The notes under the pieces: model-generated
The model's input: the letters and a program-made list of their open reading frames with translations, nothing else
The model's database searches: none
Told to the model about the DNA's origin: nothing
In this document: piece after piece, positions 1 through 8,958 of the stretch
Numbering within the stretch: position 1 is the stretch's first letter
Layout: each line of letters begins with the position of its first letter
Translations under genes and position numbers: made by a program
Assembly (NCBI RefSeq): GCF_004361885.1
Contig: NZ_SNWH01000001.1
Coordinates: 187,969-251,968, forward strand
DNA: 64,000 bases
Direction of reading: 5' to 3'
From: Halomonas ventosae
Lineage (GTDB): Bacteria > Pseudomonadota > Gammaproteobacteria > Pseudomonadales > Halomonadaceae

Positions 1-132
1 GTTGAGGCAATGGCGAATGCCATTGAAGCCGCGTTGAATGAGCCCGCATGTGTCGATCAGCTTAAAGGGCGCGCTGCCGATTTTCACCCGGCGAAAGCCG
101 CAAAAGCTTATCTTGGTCTGATGAGGCTTTAA
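1..132 (+). CDS. C-terminal end of a gene cut by the window edge
   Basis: The first 44 codons read open from the window edge to a TAA whose last base is the A of the next gene's ATG. The 43 residues visible are a helical, Ala-rich tail ending in LMRL. This would suit the tail of a family-4 glycosyltransferase, which is what the next two genes are, but no diagnostic motif is present, so the product is an inference from context. The one-base stop/start overlap implies translational coupling to the next gene. Confidence 0.55.
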   Translation, partial: VEAMANAIEAALNEPACVDQLKGRAADFHPAKAAKAYLGLMRL

Positions 133-1337
133 TGAGCAATACCGTATATCTAACCCGCAATGGCCTTTTGGAGCCCCTTGGCCAAAGCCAGGTGTTTGCC
201 TATCTGCGCGGCCTCTCGCGCGAGCACTCCATTACCCTCATCACCTACGAAAAGGCCGAGGATTGGGAAGACAGCGCACGTATGGCGCGCGCTCGCGCGG
301 ATTGCGATGCCCATGGCATCCGCTGGTTGCCTCAGCGTTTCCACTACTCACCTCGCATCATCGCTCCTGCGCTAAGCATGTTGCGCATGACCTGGCTAGC
401 ATGGCACGAGGTGCGCAAGGGCAGGGCCGAATTGATTCATGCGCGCTCTTACATTCCTGCCGCCGTGGCTCTGGCGGTGCATCGGCTAAGCGGCGTGCCT
501 TTTATCTTCGATATGCGCGCGCTCTGGCCGGAAGAGCTGATTACGGCAGGGCGGCTGCGGCGCGGCTCTTATATTCACCGAGCCATTTCCTGGATAGAGC
601 GCCGCTGCCTTGCGCGTTCTGCCGCGGTCGTGTCGTTGACGAAGGCAGCCGTCCTTCATTTACGGCAGGAATACCCGAAGGAACTCGAAGGCCAGCGTAT
701 TTCGGTGATTCCGACCTGCGCTGATCTGGAGCGCTTTATTCCTGCCCCTGAGCGCGCTTGTGGGCCGATGGTTCACGGATGTATCGGTACGGTGTTGTCG
801 GGGTGGTTTCGCACCGACTGGCTGGCTAGCTGGCTGGCTGTTGCCGCTGCCCGCGATCCGCAGGCGCAATTCGATATTGCCACGCGTGACAACGCCGAGC
901 AGGTGCGTCATGCCCTTGATCCGCAGGGCAAGCTTGCCAACCGCATGCGTATCGGTCCGCGCGCATCGGAAGATATGCCGAAAGCAGTGCAGAAACACGA
1001 TATTTCGATCATGTTCTATGCCGGCGGGGAGGTTTCTGAGCTTGGCCGTTCTCCCACCCGCATGGCCGAAGTGCTGGGCTGTGGTTTACCGGTTGTGGCC
1101 AATGGGGGCGTGGGGGATGTGGCTTCCGTTATCGAAGAAAACCGCGTGGGGGTTCTAGTTGAAGGGCCAGAACCCCAGCAGATTCATGATGCGCTTGATG
1201 CACTTGATGCCCTGATGCAAGACCCTGAGCTACCTTCACGCTGCCGTAAGACGGCGGAGGAGATCTTCTCGCTGGATGCCGGCACCGAGGCCTACCGCTC
1301 GCTTTACGCTGACTTGCTGGCCGAACGCCCACGTTGA
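132..1337 (+). CDS. Glycosyltransferase, GT4-like
   Basis: A 401-residue cytoplasmic, probably membrane-associated, glycosyltransferase that would add a sugar from a nucleotide-sugar donor to a surface polysaccharide repeat unit. The N-terminal half has the start SNTVYLTRNGLLEPLGQSQV, typical of GT-B enzymes that take a lipid-linked acceptor. The C-terminal half has PTRMAEVLGCGLPVVAN followed by a GD pair, the GT4-type donor-binding region. The ATG overlaps the upstream stop by one base. Sugar and linkage cannot be read from sequence. Neighbours (glycosyltransferases, a polymerase and a WecA-like enzyme) place it in a capsule, EPS or O-antigen locus. Confidence 0.85.
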   Translation: MSNTVYLTRNGLLEPLGQSQVFAYLRGLSREHSITLITYEKAEDWEDSARMARARADCDAHGIRWLPQRFHYSPRIIAPALSMLRMTWLAWHEVRKGRAELIHARSYIPAAVALAVHRLSGVPFIFDMRALWPEELITAGRLRRGSYIHRAISWIERRCLARSAAVVSLTKAAVLHLRQEYPKELEGQRISVIPTCADLERFIPAPERACGPMVHGCIGTVLSGWFRTDWLASWLAVAAARDPQAQFDIATRDNAEQVRHALDPQGKLANRMRIGPRASEDMPKAVQKHDISIMFYAGGEVSELGRSPTRMAEVLGCGLPVVANGGVGDVASVIEENRVGVLVEGPEPQQIHDALDALDALMQDPELPSRCRKTAEEIFSLDAGTEAYRSLYADLLAERPR

Positions 1338-1380
1338 TGCACTTGTCGTTTGTTTCTTACGTCGTTTATGGGATGGTTTC

Positions 1381-2466
1381 TTGAACGTAGCACTTCTTGC
1401 CAAGTACTCCCGCCTGGGTGCCAGCAGCCGGCTGCGATCATTGCAGTTCCTTCCCGCCCTGCAGCAGGCCGGCATCGAGGTCACCCCGCATGCCTTGTTT
1501 GATGACGCTTACCTGAAGCGACTCTACGGCGGAGAAGGGCGCTCACTGGCCGCCGTGGCTCGCCGCTATGCGCAACGAGCCAAGCAGATGCGACGGCTCA
1601 GGCAGGCAGACCTGATCTGGCTTGAGAAAGAGGCGCTACCCTATGTGCCCTATTGGCTGGAGCGCGGGCTTATGCCGCGCGGAGTGCCCTATGTGGTGGA
1701 TTACGATGATGCGGTGTTCCATCAGTATGATCTCTCCTCCAGGCGCCTGGTCAGGCGGCTGCTGGGCAACAAGATCGACAAGGTGATGGCGGGTGCCTCA
1801 GCGGTGATCTGCGGTAACGACTACCTGGCCGAGCGTGCCCGGCAGGCGGGTGCCCGGCGCATCGAGCGGGTGCCGACCGTGGTGGATGCCAACAGATACT
1901 CCGTTGGCGAGCCGCCAGGCGCCGAGCCGGGCAGGGCTCCGGTGATCGGCTGGATCGGCTCCCCCTCTACCCAGCGCTATGTGCTGGCGCTCAAGCCGGT
2001 GCTGGAAGCGCTGCACCGTGAGCACGGCGTGCGGCTGGTGTTGGTGGGGGCGCAGCCACAACTTGCCGAGCAATTCGGCAAGCTGCCGGTGGAGGTGCTG
2101 CCCTGGGCCGAGGAGAGCGAGGCCCAGGCCATCGCCGGCTTCGATATCGGCATCATGCCGCTGCCGGATGGCCCCTGGGAGCGCGGCAAGTGCGGCTACA
2201 AGCTGATTCAGTACATGGCCGCCGGCAAGCCGGTGGTGGCCTCCTCGGTGGGCGTCAATGTCGAGATCGTCCAGGGCTGGCAGTGCGGCGAGCTGGCCGA
2301 TGAGCCGGCCGAGTGGCAAGACGCGCTGAGTGGGTTGTTGCTGGACGCCGCCAAGCGTAGAGCGCTGGGTCAATCCGGGCGGCAAGCCGTGGAGCAGCAC
2401 TTCTCCTTGCAGGCCCAGGCGCCACGCCTGGCCGAGATCCTGCGCAGTGCGGCCAGGGAGGGCTGA
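1381..2466 (+). CDS. Glycosyltransferase, GT4-like
   Basis: A second GT-B glycosyltransferase of about 361 residues. The TTG at 1381 is chosen as start because the protein then begins MNVALLAKYSRLGASSRLR, a typical first beta strand and glycine loop. The open frame extends to 1276, but that part overlaps the previous gene and has no family resemblance. The donor-binding region is visible as GYKLIQYMAAGKPVVAS with a following GVN..IV. It ends two bases before the asparagine synthetase gene, so the two are probably co-transcribed. Specificity is unknown. The Shine-Dalgarno sequence before the TTG is weak (GGGATGG), so the exact start is uncertain. Confidence 0.82.
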   Translation: MNVALLAKYSRLGASSRLRSLQFLPALQQAGIEVTPHALFDDAYLKRLYGGEGRSLAAVARRYAQRAKQMRRLRQADLIWLEKEALPYVPYWLERGLMPRGVPYVVDYDDAVFHQYDLSSRRLVRRLLGNKIDKVMAGASAVICGNDYLAERARQAGARRIERVPTVVDANRYSVGEPPGAEPGRAPVIGWIGSPSTQRYVLALKPVLEALHREHGVRLVLVGAQPQLAEQFGKLPVEVLPWAEESEAQAIAGFDIGIMPLPDGPWERGKCGYKLIQYMAAGKPVVASSVGVNVEIVQGWQCGELADEPAEWQDALSGLLLDAAKRRALGQSGRQAVEQHFSLQAQAPRLAEILRSAAREG

Positions 2467-2468
2467 CC

Positions 2469-4481
2469 ATGTGCGGCCTGGCAGGTTTTCTCCCGCCCGC
2501 TTCCTCGCGCCTTGGTGAGCACGCCCAGGCCGTCATCCAGCAGATGACGACGGCCATCACCCATCGCGGGCCGGATAGCACCGGCTTCTGGGCGGAGGAG
2601 GGCGCCGGGGTGGTGCTGGGGCATCGGCGCCTCTCCATCCTCGATCTCTCCCCGGCGGGCCACCAGCCCATGCACTCGGCGTGTGGGCGCTATGTGATGG
2701 TGTTTAATGGCGAGATATATAATCACCTGGACATAAGAAAGAAGCTGGAAGCTGGAAGCTGGAAGAAACCCCCTGCCTGGTGCGGGCATTCTGATACTGA
2801 GACATTGCTTGCCACATTTGTCGCTTGGGGCATCCAGCCCGCCTTGCAGGCGGCGGTGGGGATGTTTGCCATTGCCCTGTGGGATCGGCAGGAGCAGACG
2901 CTGACCCTGGCCCGGGATCGCTTCGGCGAGAAGCCGCTTTACGTTGGATTCGCTGAAGGGCAAGGCAATGAAGAGGGGGCGCTCACGGGGCGTGGTCCGC
3001 TGCTGTTTGGCTCGGAGCTCAAGGCGTTGATGGCCCACCCCGAATGGCAGGGCACTCTGGCCAGCGAGGCGCTGGAGGATTATCTGCGCTTCGGCTGCGT
3101 GGGCGGCGCGGCGAGCATCTTCCAGGGCGTGGCCAAGCTGCCGCCGGGTTGCTTGTTGACCATCACTCAGGCGGATGTGCAGGCCGGGCGGTTGCAGGCG
3201 CCGGAGCAGTGGTGGTCGGCGGAGCAGGCGGCGCGCCAGGCCATTCAGGCGGGGCGCATCGAGGATCCCGAGGCCGCCGTCTCCGCGGTGGAGCAGGCGC
3301 TGGGGCAATCCGTGCGCAGCCGCATGCTGGCCGATGTGCCCTTGGGGGCCTTCCTCTCCGGCGGTATCGATAGCTCGCTGATCGTGGCGCTGATGCAGCA
3401 ACAGGCCGAGCGTCCGGTGCGCACCTTCTCGGTGGGCTTCGACGATGCTCGCTACGATGAATCCCAACACGCCGAGGCAGTGGCCGCGCACCTGGGTACC
3501 GAGCACCTGACCCTGCAGGCCACCTCGCAGATGGCGCTGGAGCTGGTGCCGCGCCTGCCCGAGCTCTTTGATGAGCCCTTCGCGGATTCCTCCCAGCTGC
3601 CCACCGCGCTGGTCTCGCGGCTGACCCGCGAGCATGTCAGCGTGGCGCTCTCGGGCGATGCCGGTGATGAGCTGTTCGGCGGCTACAATCGCCACCTCTG
3701 GGTGCCACGTATCTGGCACAAGCTCCGGCGCCTGCCGCTGCCGGCCCGCCGGGCGCTGGGCGGCTCGCTCAAGGCGATTCCCGCCCACACCTATGATCGG
3801 CTGATGCAGTGGGGCGGGCGAGTGCTACCCAGGCGGCTGCAGATGCGCACCTTCGGCGAGAAGCTGCACAAGCTGGCCGCGGTGCTGGAAAGCCCCACTG
3901 AGCGGGCGCTGTTCGCCGGCGTGGCCTCGATGAACCGCCAGCCCGCCGCGTTGCTGGAGGGCGCCGGGCAGGGCAGGGCGCCGGAAGCGCTGTTCCCGGC
4001 CCTGGCGCAGTTCAACAGCGTGGAGTGGATGCTGCTGATGGATACGCTGCACTACATGGTCGACGACGTGCTGGTGAAGGTCGACCGCGCCAGCATGGCC
4101 AGCAGCCTGGAGGTGCGCGTGCCCTTCCTCGACCCCGAGGTATTCCACACCGCCTGGCGCATTCCCGCCGCGACCAAGCTCAAGGATGGCCAGGGCAAGT
4201 GGGTGCTGCGCCAGCTGCTTTATCGCCATGTGCCCCGCGAGCTGATCGAGCGCCCCAAGATGGGCTTCGCCGTACCGCTGGACGCCTGGCTGCGCGGCCC
4301 GCTGCGCGACTGGGCCGAGGATCTGCTCTCTACCGCCAGCCTCAAGGCGCTGCCGATGCTGGATCTCGCCCAGGTACGTAAGCTGTGGCAGGCCCATCTC
4401 AAGGGCCAGGGCCACCACGCCCAGCAGCTGTGGACGGTGCTGCAGCTGCTCGCCTGGCAGCGGCGCTGGGGTGAAGGTTGA
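2469..4481 (+). CDS. asnB: Asparagine synthetase B, glutamine-hydrolysing
   Basis: A 670-residue class II amidotransferase. The N-terminal glutaminase domain (about 1-220) starts MCGLAGF with the Cys2 nucleophile intact and has the RGPDSTGF and FNGEIYN segments. The synthetase domain carries the ATP-PPi motif SGGIDS at 297-302. It makes asparagine from aspartate, or amidates a uronic acid in the polysaccharide; homologues of this length in polysaccharide loci are often assigned the second role. Contrast the two lasso cyclases further on, which lack Cys2. A heptanucleotide repeat adds residues around 93-100 (see 2742-2765). Locus position favours polysaccharide modification, but this is inference. 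Confidence 0.88.
   Translation: MCGLAGFLPPASSRLGEHAQAVIQQMTTAITHRGPDSTGFWAEEGAGVVLGHRRLSILDLSPAGHQPMHSACGRYVMVFNGEIYNHLDIRKKLEAGSWKKPPAWCGHSDTETLLATFVAWGIQPALQAAVGMFAIALWDRQEQTLTLARDRFGEKPLYVGFAEGQGNEEGALTGRGPLLFGSELKALMAHPEWQGTLASEALEDYLRFGCVGGAASIFQGVAKLPPGCLLTITQADVQAGRLQAPEQWWSAEQAARQAIQAGRIEDPEAAVSAVEQALGQSVRSRMLADVPLGAFLSGGIDSSLIVALMQQQAERPVRTFSVGFDDARYDESQHAEAVAAHLGTEHLTLQATSQMALELVPRLPELFDEPFADSSQLPTALVSRLTREHVSVALSGDAGDELFGGYNRHLWVPRIWHKLRRLPLPARRALGGSLKAIPAHTYDRLMQWGGRVLPRRLQMRTFGEKLHKLAAVLESPTERALFAGVASMNRQPAALLEGAGQGRAPEALFPALAQFNSVEWMLLMDTLHYMVDDVLVKVDRASMASSLEVRVPFLDPEVFHTAWRIPAATKLKDGQGKWVLRQLLYRHVPRELIERPKMGFAVPLDAWLRGPLRDWAEDLLSTASLKALPMLDLAQVRKLWQAHLKGQGHHAQQLWTVLQLLAWQRRWGEG
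2742..2765 (+). repeat. Heptanucleotide tandem repeat inside asnB
   Basis: Three tandem copies of AAGCTGG plus a partial fourth lie in the coding region and encode LEAGSWK between the FNGEIYN and HSDTET motifs of the glutaminase domain. Seven is not a multiple of three, so gain or loss of one unit would shift the frame. The surrounding 20 or so residues look like an insertion relative to ordinary AsnB proteins. Confidence 0.7.
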
Positions 4482-4584
4482 AGGGTGAGGAGTGAGTAGC
4501 TGTATCGCCGCCTGAAGGTTATGATGCAAGTTTTGCTTGAATCCTGGCTTCAGCAAACCGCAAATGTTTTTGGGGGGAGGCAGT

Positions 4585-4740
4585 ATGGCAACTAGAAAAA
4601 CACGCAGTGACTGTACCGTTGGAAAATTTGAGAAAAAACATGGCTTACCTGCTGGAACTATCGGCAATGACGATGGGCGTGATACACGCTCTGATAAAAG
4701 AATTGGGACTATAAGAAAAGAGAGAACTAAAAGTAAGTGA
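4585..4740 (+). CDS. Small basic protein upstream of the HipA-like gene
   Basis: A 51-residue, Lys/Arg-rich protein starting MATRKTRSDCTVGKFEKK. It follows a strong purine-rich ribosome site (GGGGGGAGG, six bases before ATG). An in-frame ATG at 4537 exists but lacks such a site. It ends 40 bp before the HipA-like kinase gene. I do not recognise a family. The GKFEKKHGLPAGTI segment could be part of a small DNA-binding helix, which would suit an antitoxin, but this is not established. Its neighbours are broken, so it may be a relic. Confidence 0.5.
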   Translation: MATRKTRSDCTVGKFEKKHGLPAGTIGNDDGRDTRSDKRIGTIRKERTKSK

Positions 4741-4780
4741 GTTTGGCTTGGCACTATTGATGACTCATTAAGAGAATGTT

Positions 4781-5653
4781 ATGTCCGATTTCTCGGTTAT
4801 TGATATCGAGCCAAGCTGGGTGTTGGATGATGAGCCAATGGGGACCAAGGAAAAAGCGTGGGTCGAAATGCCTGGCGACCCTCAGCCTTGGCTTTTCAAG
4901 TTTTCTCGCATCAATGAGGGCATCGCTACAGGAGAACATTGGGCCGAGAAGGTGGCAGCTGAGATTGCGGCGTTGCTTGGTATTCCCCACGCTGACGTGG
5001 AGCTTGCTCGTTTCGAGGGGCGCCTTGGTAGCCTGACACGCAAGTTCGATGCCCTGAGTGATCCTGGCGTGGAACTGGTACACGGCAATGAATTGTTGGA
5101 GGGGGTTGTCGAAGGCTATGACCGCTACAAGTTTCGCGGACAACATGACCATACCCTGCAACATATCCTGGCCGTTGTGGATCGCATCATTGGCACTGAG
5201 CCCCGGCGTCGTGAGACGGCCTTCCGTACCATCGGAGGTTTCATCCTGCTGGATGCACTGGTACTCAACACCGATCGTCATCACGAGAACTGGGCGATGT
5301 TACGGCAGACAGTCGATGGGGGCCAGGCGCATCATTGGATAGCTCCATCCTTCGATCACGCCTCATCGCTCGGACGTGAACTCACTGAGAATCGCCTGAA
5401 GGAATGGGCGCATGAACCGTGGCGTGTAGAGTGGTATGCCAAGCGCACAAGAAGTGGGGTATACCTGAAGACGGAGGGTCGCCATGGCGAGAATCCCTTG
5501 CATTTGGCCGAAGTCGCTCATCGGCGTTGAGGTGAATACCTGACTCCCTGGATCAAATGCCTGCAGAGAGTGGGATACGAGCCCTCGCTGAGGGTGGTGG
5601 ATCGGCTTCCCGTGGGGTGTATCGGCGAGCGCTCCAGAGAATTCACCAAATAG
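4781..5653 (+). pseudogene. HipA-like kinase, C-terminus lost to a nonsense codon
   Basis: A HipA-like Ser/Thr-kinase-fold protein. The open frame gives 249 residues up to TGA at 5528-5530. It contains the catalytic-loop segment NTDRHHEN (163-170) and the metal-binding SFDHASSLG (190-198), so the kinase core is present. Reading on in the same frame past the TGA gives PWIKCLQRVGYEPSL and then VVDRLPVGCIGERSREFTK before TAG at 5651. This resembles the usual C-terminal helix of the family (..DRVP..RMS..AR.FA..LL). I infer that a point mutation truncated it, though activity could remain. It precedes a second broken gene in the same module. Confidence 0.65.
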
Positions 5654-5691
5654 CTACTAACCTATACCCATGGACGACTCAGGGGGCTGAA

Positions 5692-6459
5692 ATGACTCAC
5701 ACTCTTTATCTGGCTTGGGAGGATCGCCGCCGGAACAAAGCGGGGCAGCAGGCAACGCACCACTGGTATACCATCGGTCGGCTCGACGCCGAAGGGGAGA
5801 AATAAACTTTCCGTTATACCCAAGGTGCTGAACGGGCACATATGGAGATTGGCTTTCAACCTCTTGAAGCCTTCCCCGATCTGCAGCGACGCTACGAATC
5901 CAACGAGCTTTTCTCGGTGTTCAGGAACCGGGTGCCCAATGCCAAACGCAAGGACTACCCGGCGCTGGTCGAGCGCTTGGGGCTAACCATCACAGACGCC
6001 GACCCCTTCGAGATCCTGGCGGTGAGTGGCGGGGCGCGCCAGACCGACAACCTGGAGGTGTTTCCGTGGATCGAAAAACAGCCCGACGGTAGCTTTCGCT
6101 GTCGCTTTTTCCTGCACGGCTGGCGCTATGTCAGCGCTCCTGCGCAGCGAGCCATTGAAAGGCTGCGTGGTGGCGAGGAATTGCGAGTGGCACTGGAACT
6201 GAATAATCCAGCTACCGGCTTGGCCATCCAGCTACAGGAACAAGATACATACTTGATGCTTGGCTGGGCACCTCGCTATCTGATCCCGGACCTGGCCCAC
6301 TCAATGCTTACCTCGCCAAGCATGCTGGAGGCGCATGTCGCGCAGGTCAATCTGCCACCTGCGCCATACAACCAGCGCCTGTTGATCGAATTCACCGGTT
6401 CACTTCCGGCAAGCGTTGAACCGATGACCAGCACCGAGTACCAGCCGCTGGTGGCTTGA
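5692..6459 (+). pseudogene. HIRAN-like protein interrupted by an in-frame stop
   Basis: ATG at 5692 (ribosome site AGGGGG) starts MTHTLYLAWEDRRRNKAG and reads to TAA at 5803-5805. The same frame continues without a shift as TFRYTQGAERAHMEIGFQP and runs open to 6459 (ATG 5842 is an internal Met). The fused sequence has the layout of the roughly 250-residue protein often found next to such HipA-like kinases: an N-terminal strand 'LYLAW.D....W..IGRL', then 'FRYTQGA..A'. A residue such as Tyr seems to have become TAA by one substitution. The 205-residue downstream part could be made only if translation reinitiates at 5842. Family naming is from memory of the neighbourhood. Confidence 0.65.
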
Positions 6460-6693
6460 AGGCCTGAGGGTGAGGAGGGACTGGATGCTGATAAGCCTGA
6501 GCATGGAGGAGGTTTTCAGCGAAGGGTAAAGCAGGTTTCCGAGGTTGTGGGTCAGTATGGCGACCAGTTGCAAAACATTGCTGTTTCATCGCACGCCGGC
6601 CTGCATGTTACTCACGATGTGGTTCGGGCGTATCTTTCACTGATCTGCTTTTGGTCTATATGCGCTTCAATCGAGGCGCTTAACTGAGTTCTC

Positions 6694-7734
6694 ATGCTGC
6701 CTTACTGGATACTCTTTTTGATTCCTGCCGTCGGGGTGCTGTCCCAACGCGAGCTGGCCGCTGGGTCGCGGCCGCTGATGTGGGGGCTGATCGGCACGCT
6801 GTTTACGTTGGTGATCGGCCTGCGCTTTGAGGTGGGCGGGGATTGGGGTGCCTATCTCGCCTACCTGGATCGCGCCGCTGGCATGACCCTGCCTGAGGTG
6901 CTGACACACGGCGATCCGGGCTACTACCTGCTCAACTGGTTATCGGCAAAGCTGGGTGGCGGCATCTATGCGGTCAATCTGGTGTGCGGTGCCATTCTGA
7001 TGAGCGGCGTGATCGCCTTTGCCCGCCGACAACCGCTGCCGTGGCTGGCTCTGCTGGTGGCGGTTCCTTACCTGATCATCGTGGTGGGCATGGGCTACAC
7101 CCGCCAGGCCGTGGCGCTGGGGTTTGTGCTGCTGGGGCTTGTGGCGCTTGGCGATAACCGGTTGCGTGCCTTCGTGATCTGGCTGCTGGTTGGCGCGGCC
7201 TTCCATAAATCCGCCGTACTGCTGCTGCCCATCGCGGGCCTCGCCGCCAGCCAGAACCGGTTCGCTTCCCTGGCCTGGGGAACGGCCGCGACATTGATAG
7301 GCGGCTATCTGTTCCTGTTCGATTCCGTCGACCAGCTCTGGACCAACTACGTGGAGGCGGATTACCAGTCTGAGGGCGGGCTGATTCGCGTGCTGATGAA
7401 CGCGGTGCCGGCCGTGCTGTTTCTGCTGTTCCACCGCTACATGCGGCTCAGCCTGGCGCAACAACGGCTCTGGTGGTGGATGTCGCTACTGGCGATCGCG
7501 TGTATCCCGCTCGTCATGATGTCTTCCACGGCCACGGATCGCGTGGCCCTTTATCTGATACCGCTGCAGATGTTCGTGTTCGCGCGTCTGCATCTGATCG
7601 TCGGGGATATTGTTTATCGCACCTATATGGTCGCTGGGGTCATGGCCTATTACCTGGCAGCCCAGGCGGTTTGGCTGTTTTTGGCGAATCACGCTCATGC
7701 CTGGTTGCCGTATCAAGTGGCGTGGTTGGGCTAA
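6694..7734 (+). CDS. wzy: EpsG/Wzy-like polysaccharide polymerase
   Basis: A 346-residue integral membrane protein with about ten hydrophobic segments. The N-terminal GLRFEVGGDWGAYLAYL and following HGDPGYYLLNWL are the loop signature of the EpsG family of polymerases, which join lipid-linked oligosaccharide repeats at the outer face of the inner membrane (R.xxGxDw.nY...PgY). It starts at ATG 6694 with a weak ribosome site. It lies between the decayed HipA module and a glycosyltransferase gene. The symbol is functional rather than orthology-based, because Wzy proteins diverge too far for sequence-only naming. Confidence 0.75.
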   Translation: MLPYWILFLIPAVGVLSQRELAAGSRPLMWGLIGTLFTLVIGLRFEVGGDWGAYLAYLDRAAGMTLPEVLTHGDPGYYLLNWLSAKLGGGIYAVNLVCGAILMSGVIAFARRQPLPWLALLVAVPYLIIVVGMGYTRQAVALGFVLLGLVALGDNRLRAFVIWLLVGAAFHKSAVLLLPIAGLAASQNRFASLAWGTAATLIGGYLFLFDSVDQLWTNYVEADYQSEGGLIRVLMNAVPAVLFLLFHRYMRLSLAQQRLWWWMSLLAIACIPLVMMSSTATDRVALYLIPLQMFVFARLHLIVGDIVYRTYMVAGVMAYYLAAQAVWLFLANHAHAWLPYQVAWLG

Positions 7735-7805
7735 GCTCAGCCTAATGGGTCCGCAATGTGCAAGTTGCCCAGTTTCGCTTCTTCTCACGCTGGATGTGCT
7801 AACTG

Positions 7806-8939
7806 ATGCAAGACAAGGACGTTGTGGCGCTGGTCTCCAATACCTCCTGGTACCTCTATAACTTCCGCCGCGGCACCATCCTGGCGCTACGTGAGGCGGG
7901 TTATCGTGTGGTGGCGCTGGCGCCGATGGATGAGTACGTGGTGAAGCTGGTGGAAGAACTGGGCATTGAGCACTTGGCGCTGCCCATGGAGGGCAAGAGC
8001 ACGCGGCTGGTGGGGGAGGGGAAAAGCCTGCTGGCGCTGGCCAATACGCTTCGCCGCCTGAAGCCAGCCTTCGTGTTCAACTTCACCGTGAAGGCCAATA
8101 TCTATTCCGGGCTTGCCTGCCGAGCGCTGGGCATTGCCTACGCCAACAACGTCTCCGGGCTGGGCACGGCCTTCCTTCACGATAGCTGGCTGTTTCGCCG
8201 GGTGCGCTCGCTTTACGGCCTCGCCAATCGCGGCGCGCGACGGGTGTTCTTCCAAAACGACGAGGACCAGGCGCTGTTTCAGCACTATGGACTGCTGCGT
8301 GATACCCCGACCACGGTGCTACCCGGCTCGGGCATGGATACCACTCGCTTCGCTTTCTCACCGCTGCCGGCGGCCCCGCCCTTTGCCTTCGTGATGATCG
8401 CACGCCTGCTGGGCGACAAGGGCGTACGCGAATACGTGCAGGCTGCCGAGCAGGTCAAGGCTGAATACCCCGAGACACGCTTCATGTTGATTGGCCCCTT
8501 TGGGGCCAGCAACCGCACGGCGATTACCGAAGCCGAGGTGCGTCAGTGGCAGCAGGCCGGGGTGATCGATTATCTGGGCGAGCAGACCGATGTGCGCCCC
8601 TTTATCGAGCAGGCTCAGGTGCTGGTGTTGCCCTCCTACCGCGAGGGCATGCCGCGCACCGTTCTGGAGGCGGCGGCCATGGGGCGGCCGGCCATCGTGT
8701 CGGATGTGCCGGGCTGTCGCCACGCCATCGAGCCGGAGGTGACCGGCTGGCTGTGCGCGGTGAAAAGCGCCGATTCCCTGGCCAGGCGCATGCATGCATG
8801 CATCGCCATGCCGGCCGAGCAGTTGCAGCAGGCCGGCAGCGCCGCGCGCGAGCGAATCGAGGCCAAGTTCGATGAACAGATCGTGATACAGGCGGCGCTG
8901 GCGTGCCTGTCGCCGGTGCATGATGGAACCAACACGTGA
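7806..8939 (+). CDS. Glycosyltransferase, GT4 family
   Basis: A 377-residue GT-B glycosyltransferase. The N-terminus (VVALVSNTSWYLYNFRRG) and the middle segment NNVSGLGTAFL match enzymes that transfer the first or second sugar onto undecaprenyl-PP-linked acceptors (PssE/WbpX-like). The C-terminal domain has LVLPSYREGMPRTVLEAAAMGRP, the E-x7-E donor motif of GT4. The gene directly downstream encodes a WecA-type initiating transferase, so this protein probably acts early in repeat-unit assembly. Sugar specificity is unknown. Confidence 0.88.
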   Translation: MQDKDVVALVSNTSWYLYNFRRGTILALREAGYRVVALAPMDEYVVKLVEELGIEHLALPMEGKSTRLVGEGKSLLALANTLRRLKPAFVFNFTVKANIYSGLACRALGIAYANNVSGLGTAFLHDSWLFRRVRSLYGLANRGARRVFFQNDEDQALFQHYGLLRDTPTTVLPGSGMDTTRFAFSPLPAAPPFAFVMIARLLGDKGVREYVQAAEQVKAEYPETRFMLIGPFGASNRTAITEAEVRQWQQAGVIDYLGEQTDVRPFIEQAQVLVLPSYREGMPRTVLEAAAMGRPAIVSDVPGCRHAIEPEVTGWLCAVKSADSLARRMHACIAMPAEQLQQAGSAARERIEAKFDEQIVIQAALACLSPVHDGTNT

Positions 8940-8958
8940 TATCTCGGTGGGTGCTCAG

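Noticed and set aside
2370..3788. 472-residue minus-strand ORF opposite asnB
   Set aside because: Antisense shadow of asnB; no motif and no ribosome site.
6460..6693. Possible transposase remnant on the minus strand (VLQLVAILTHNLGNLLY)
   Set aside because: The stretch faintly recalls the end of IS4/IS1380-type transposases, but it is short, has no catalytic residues and no inverted ends are visible.
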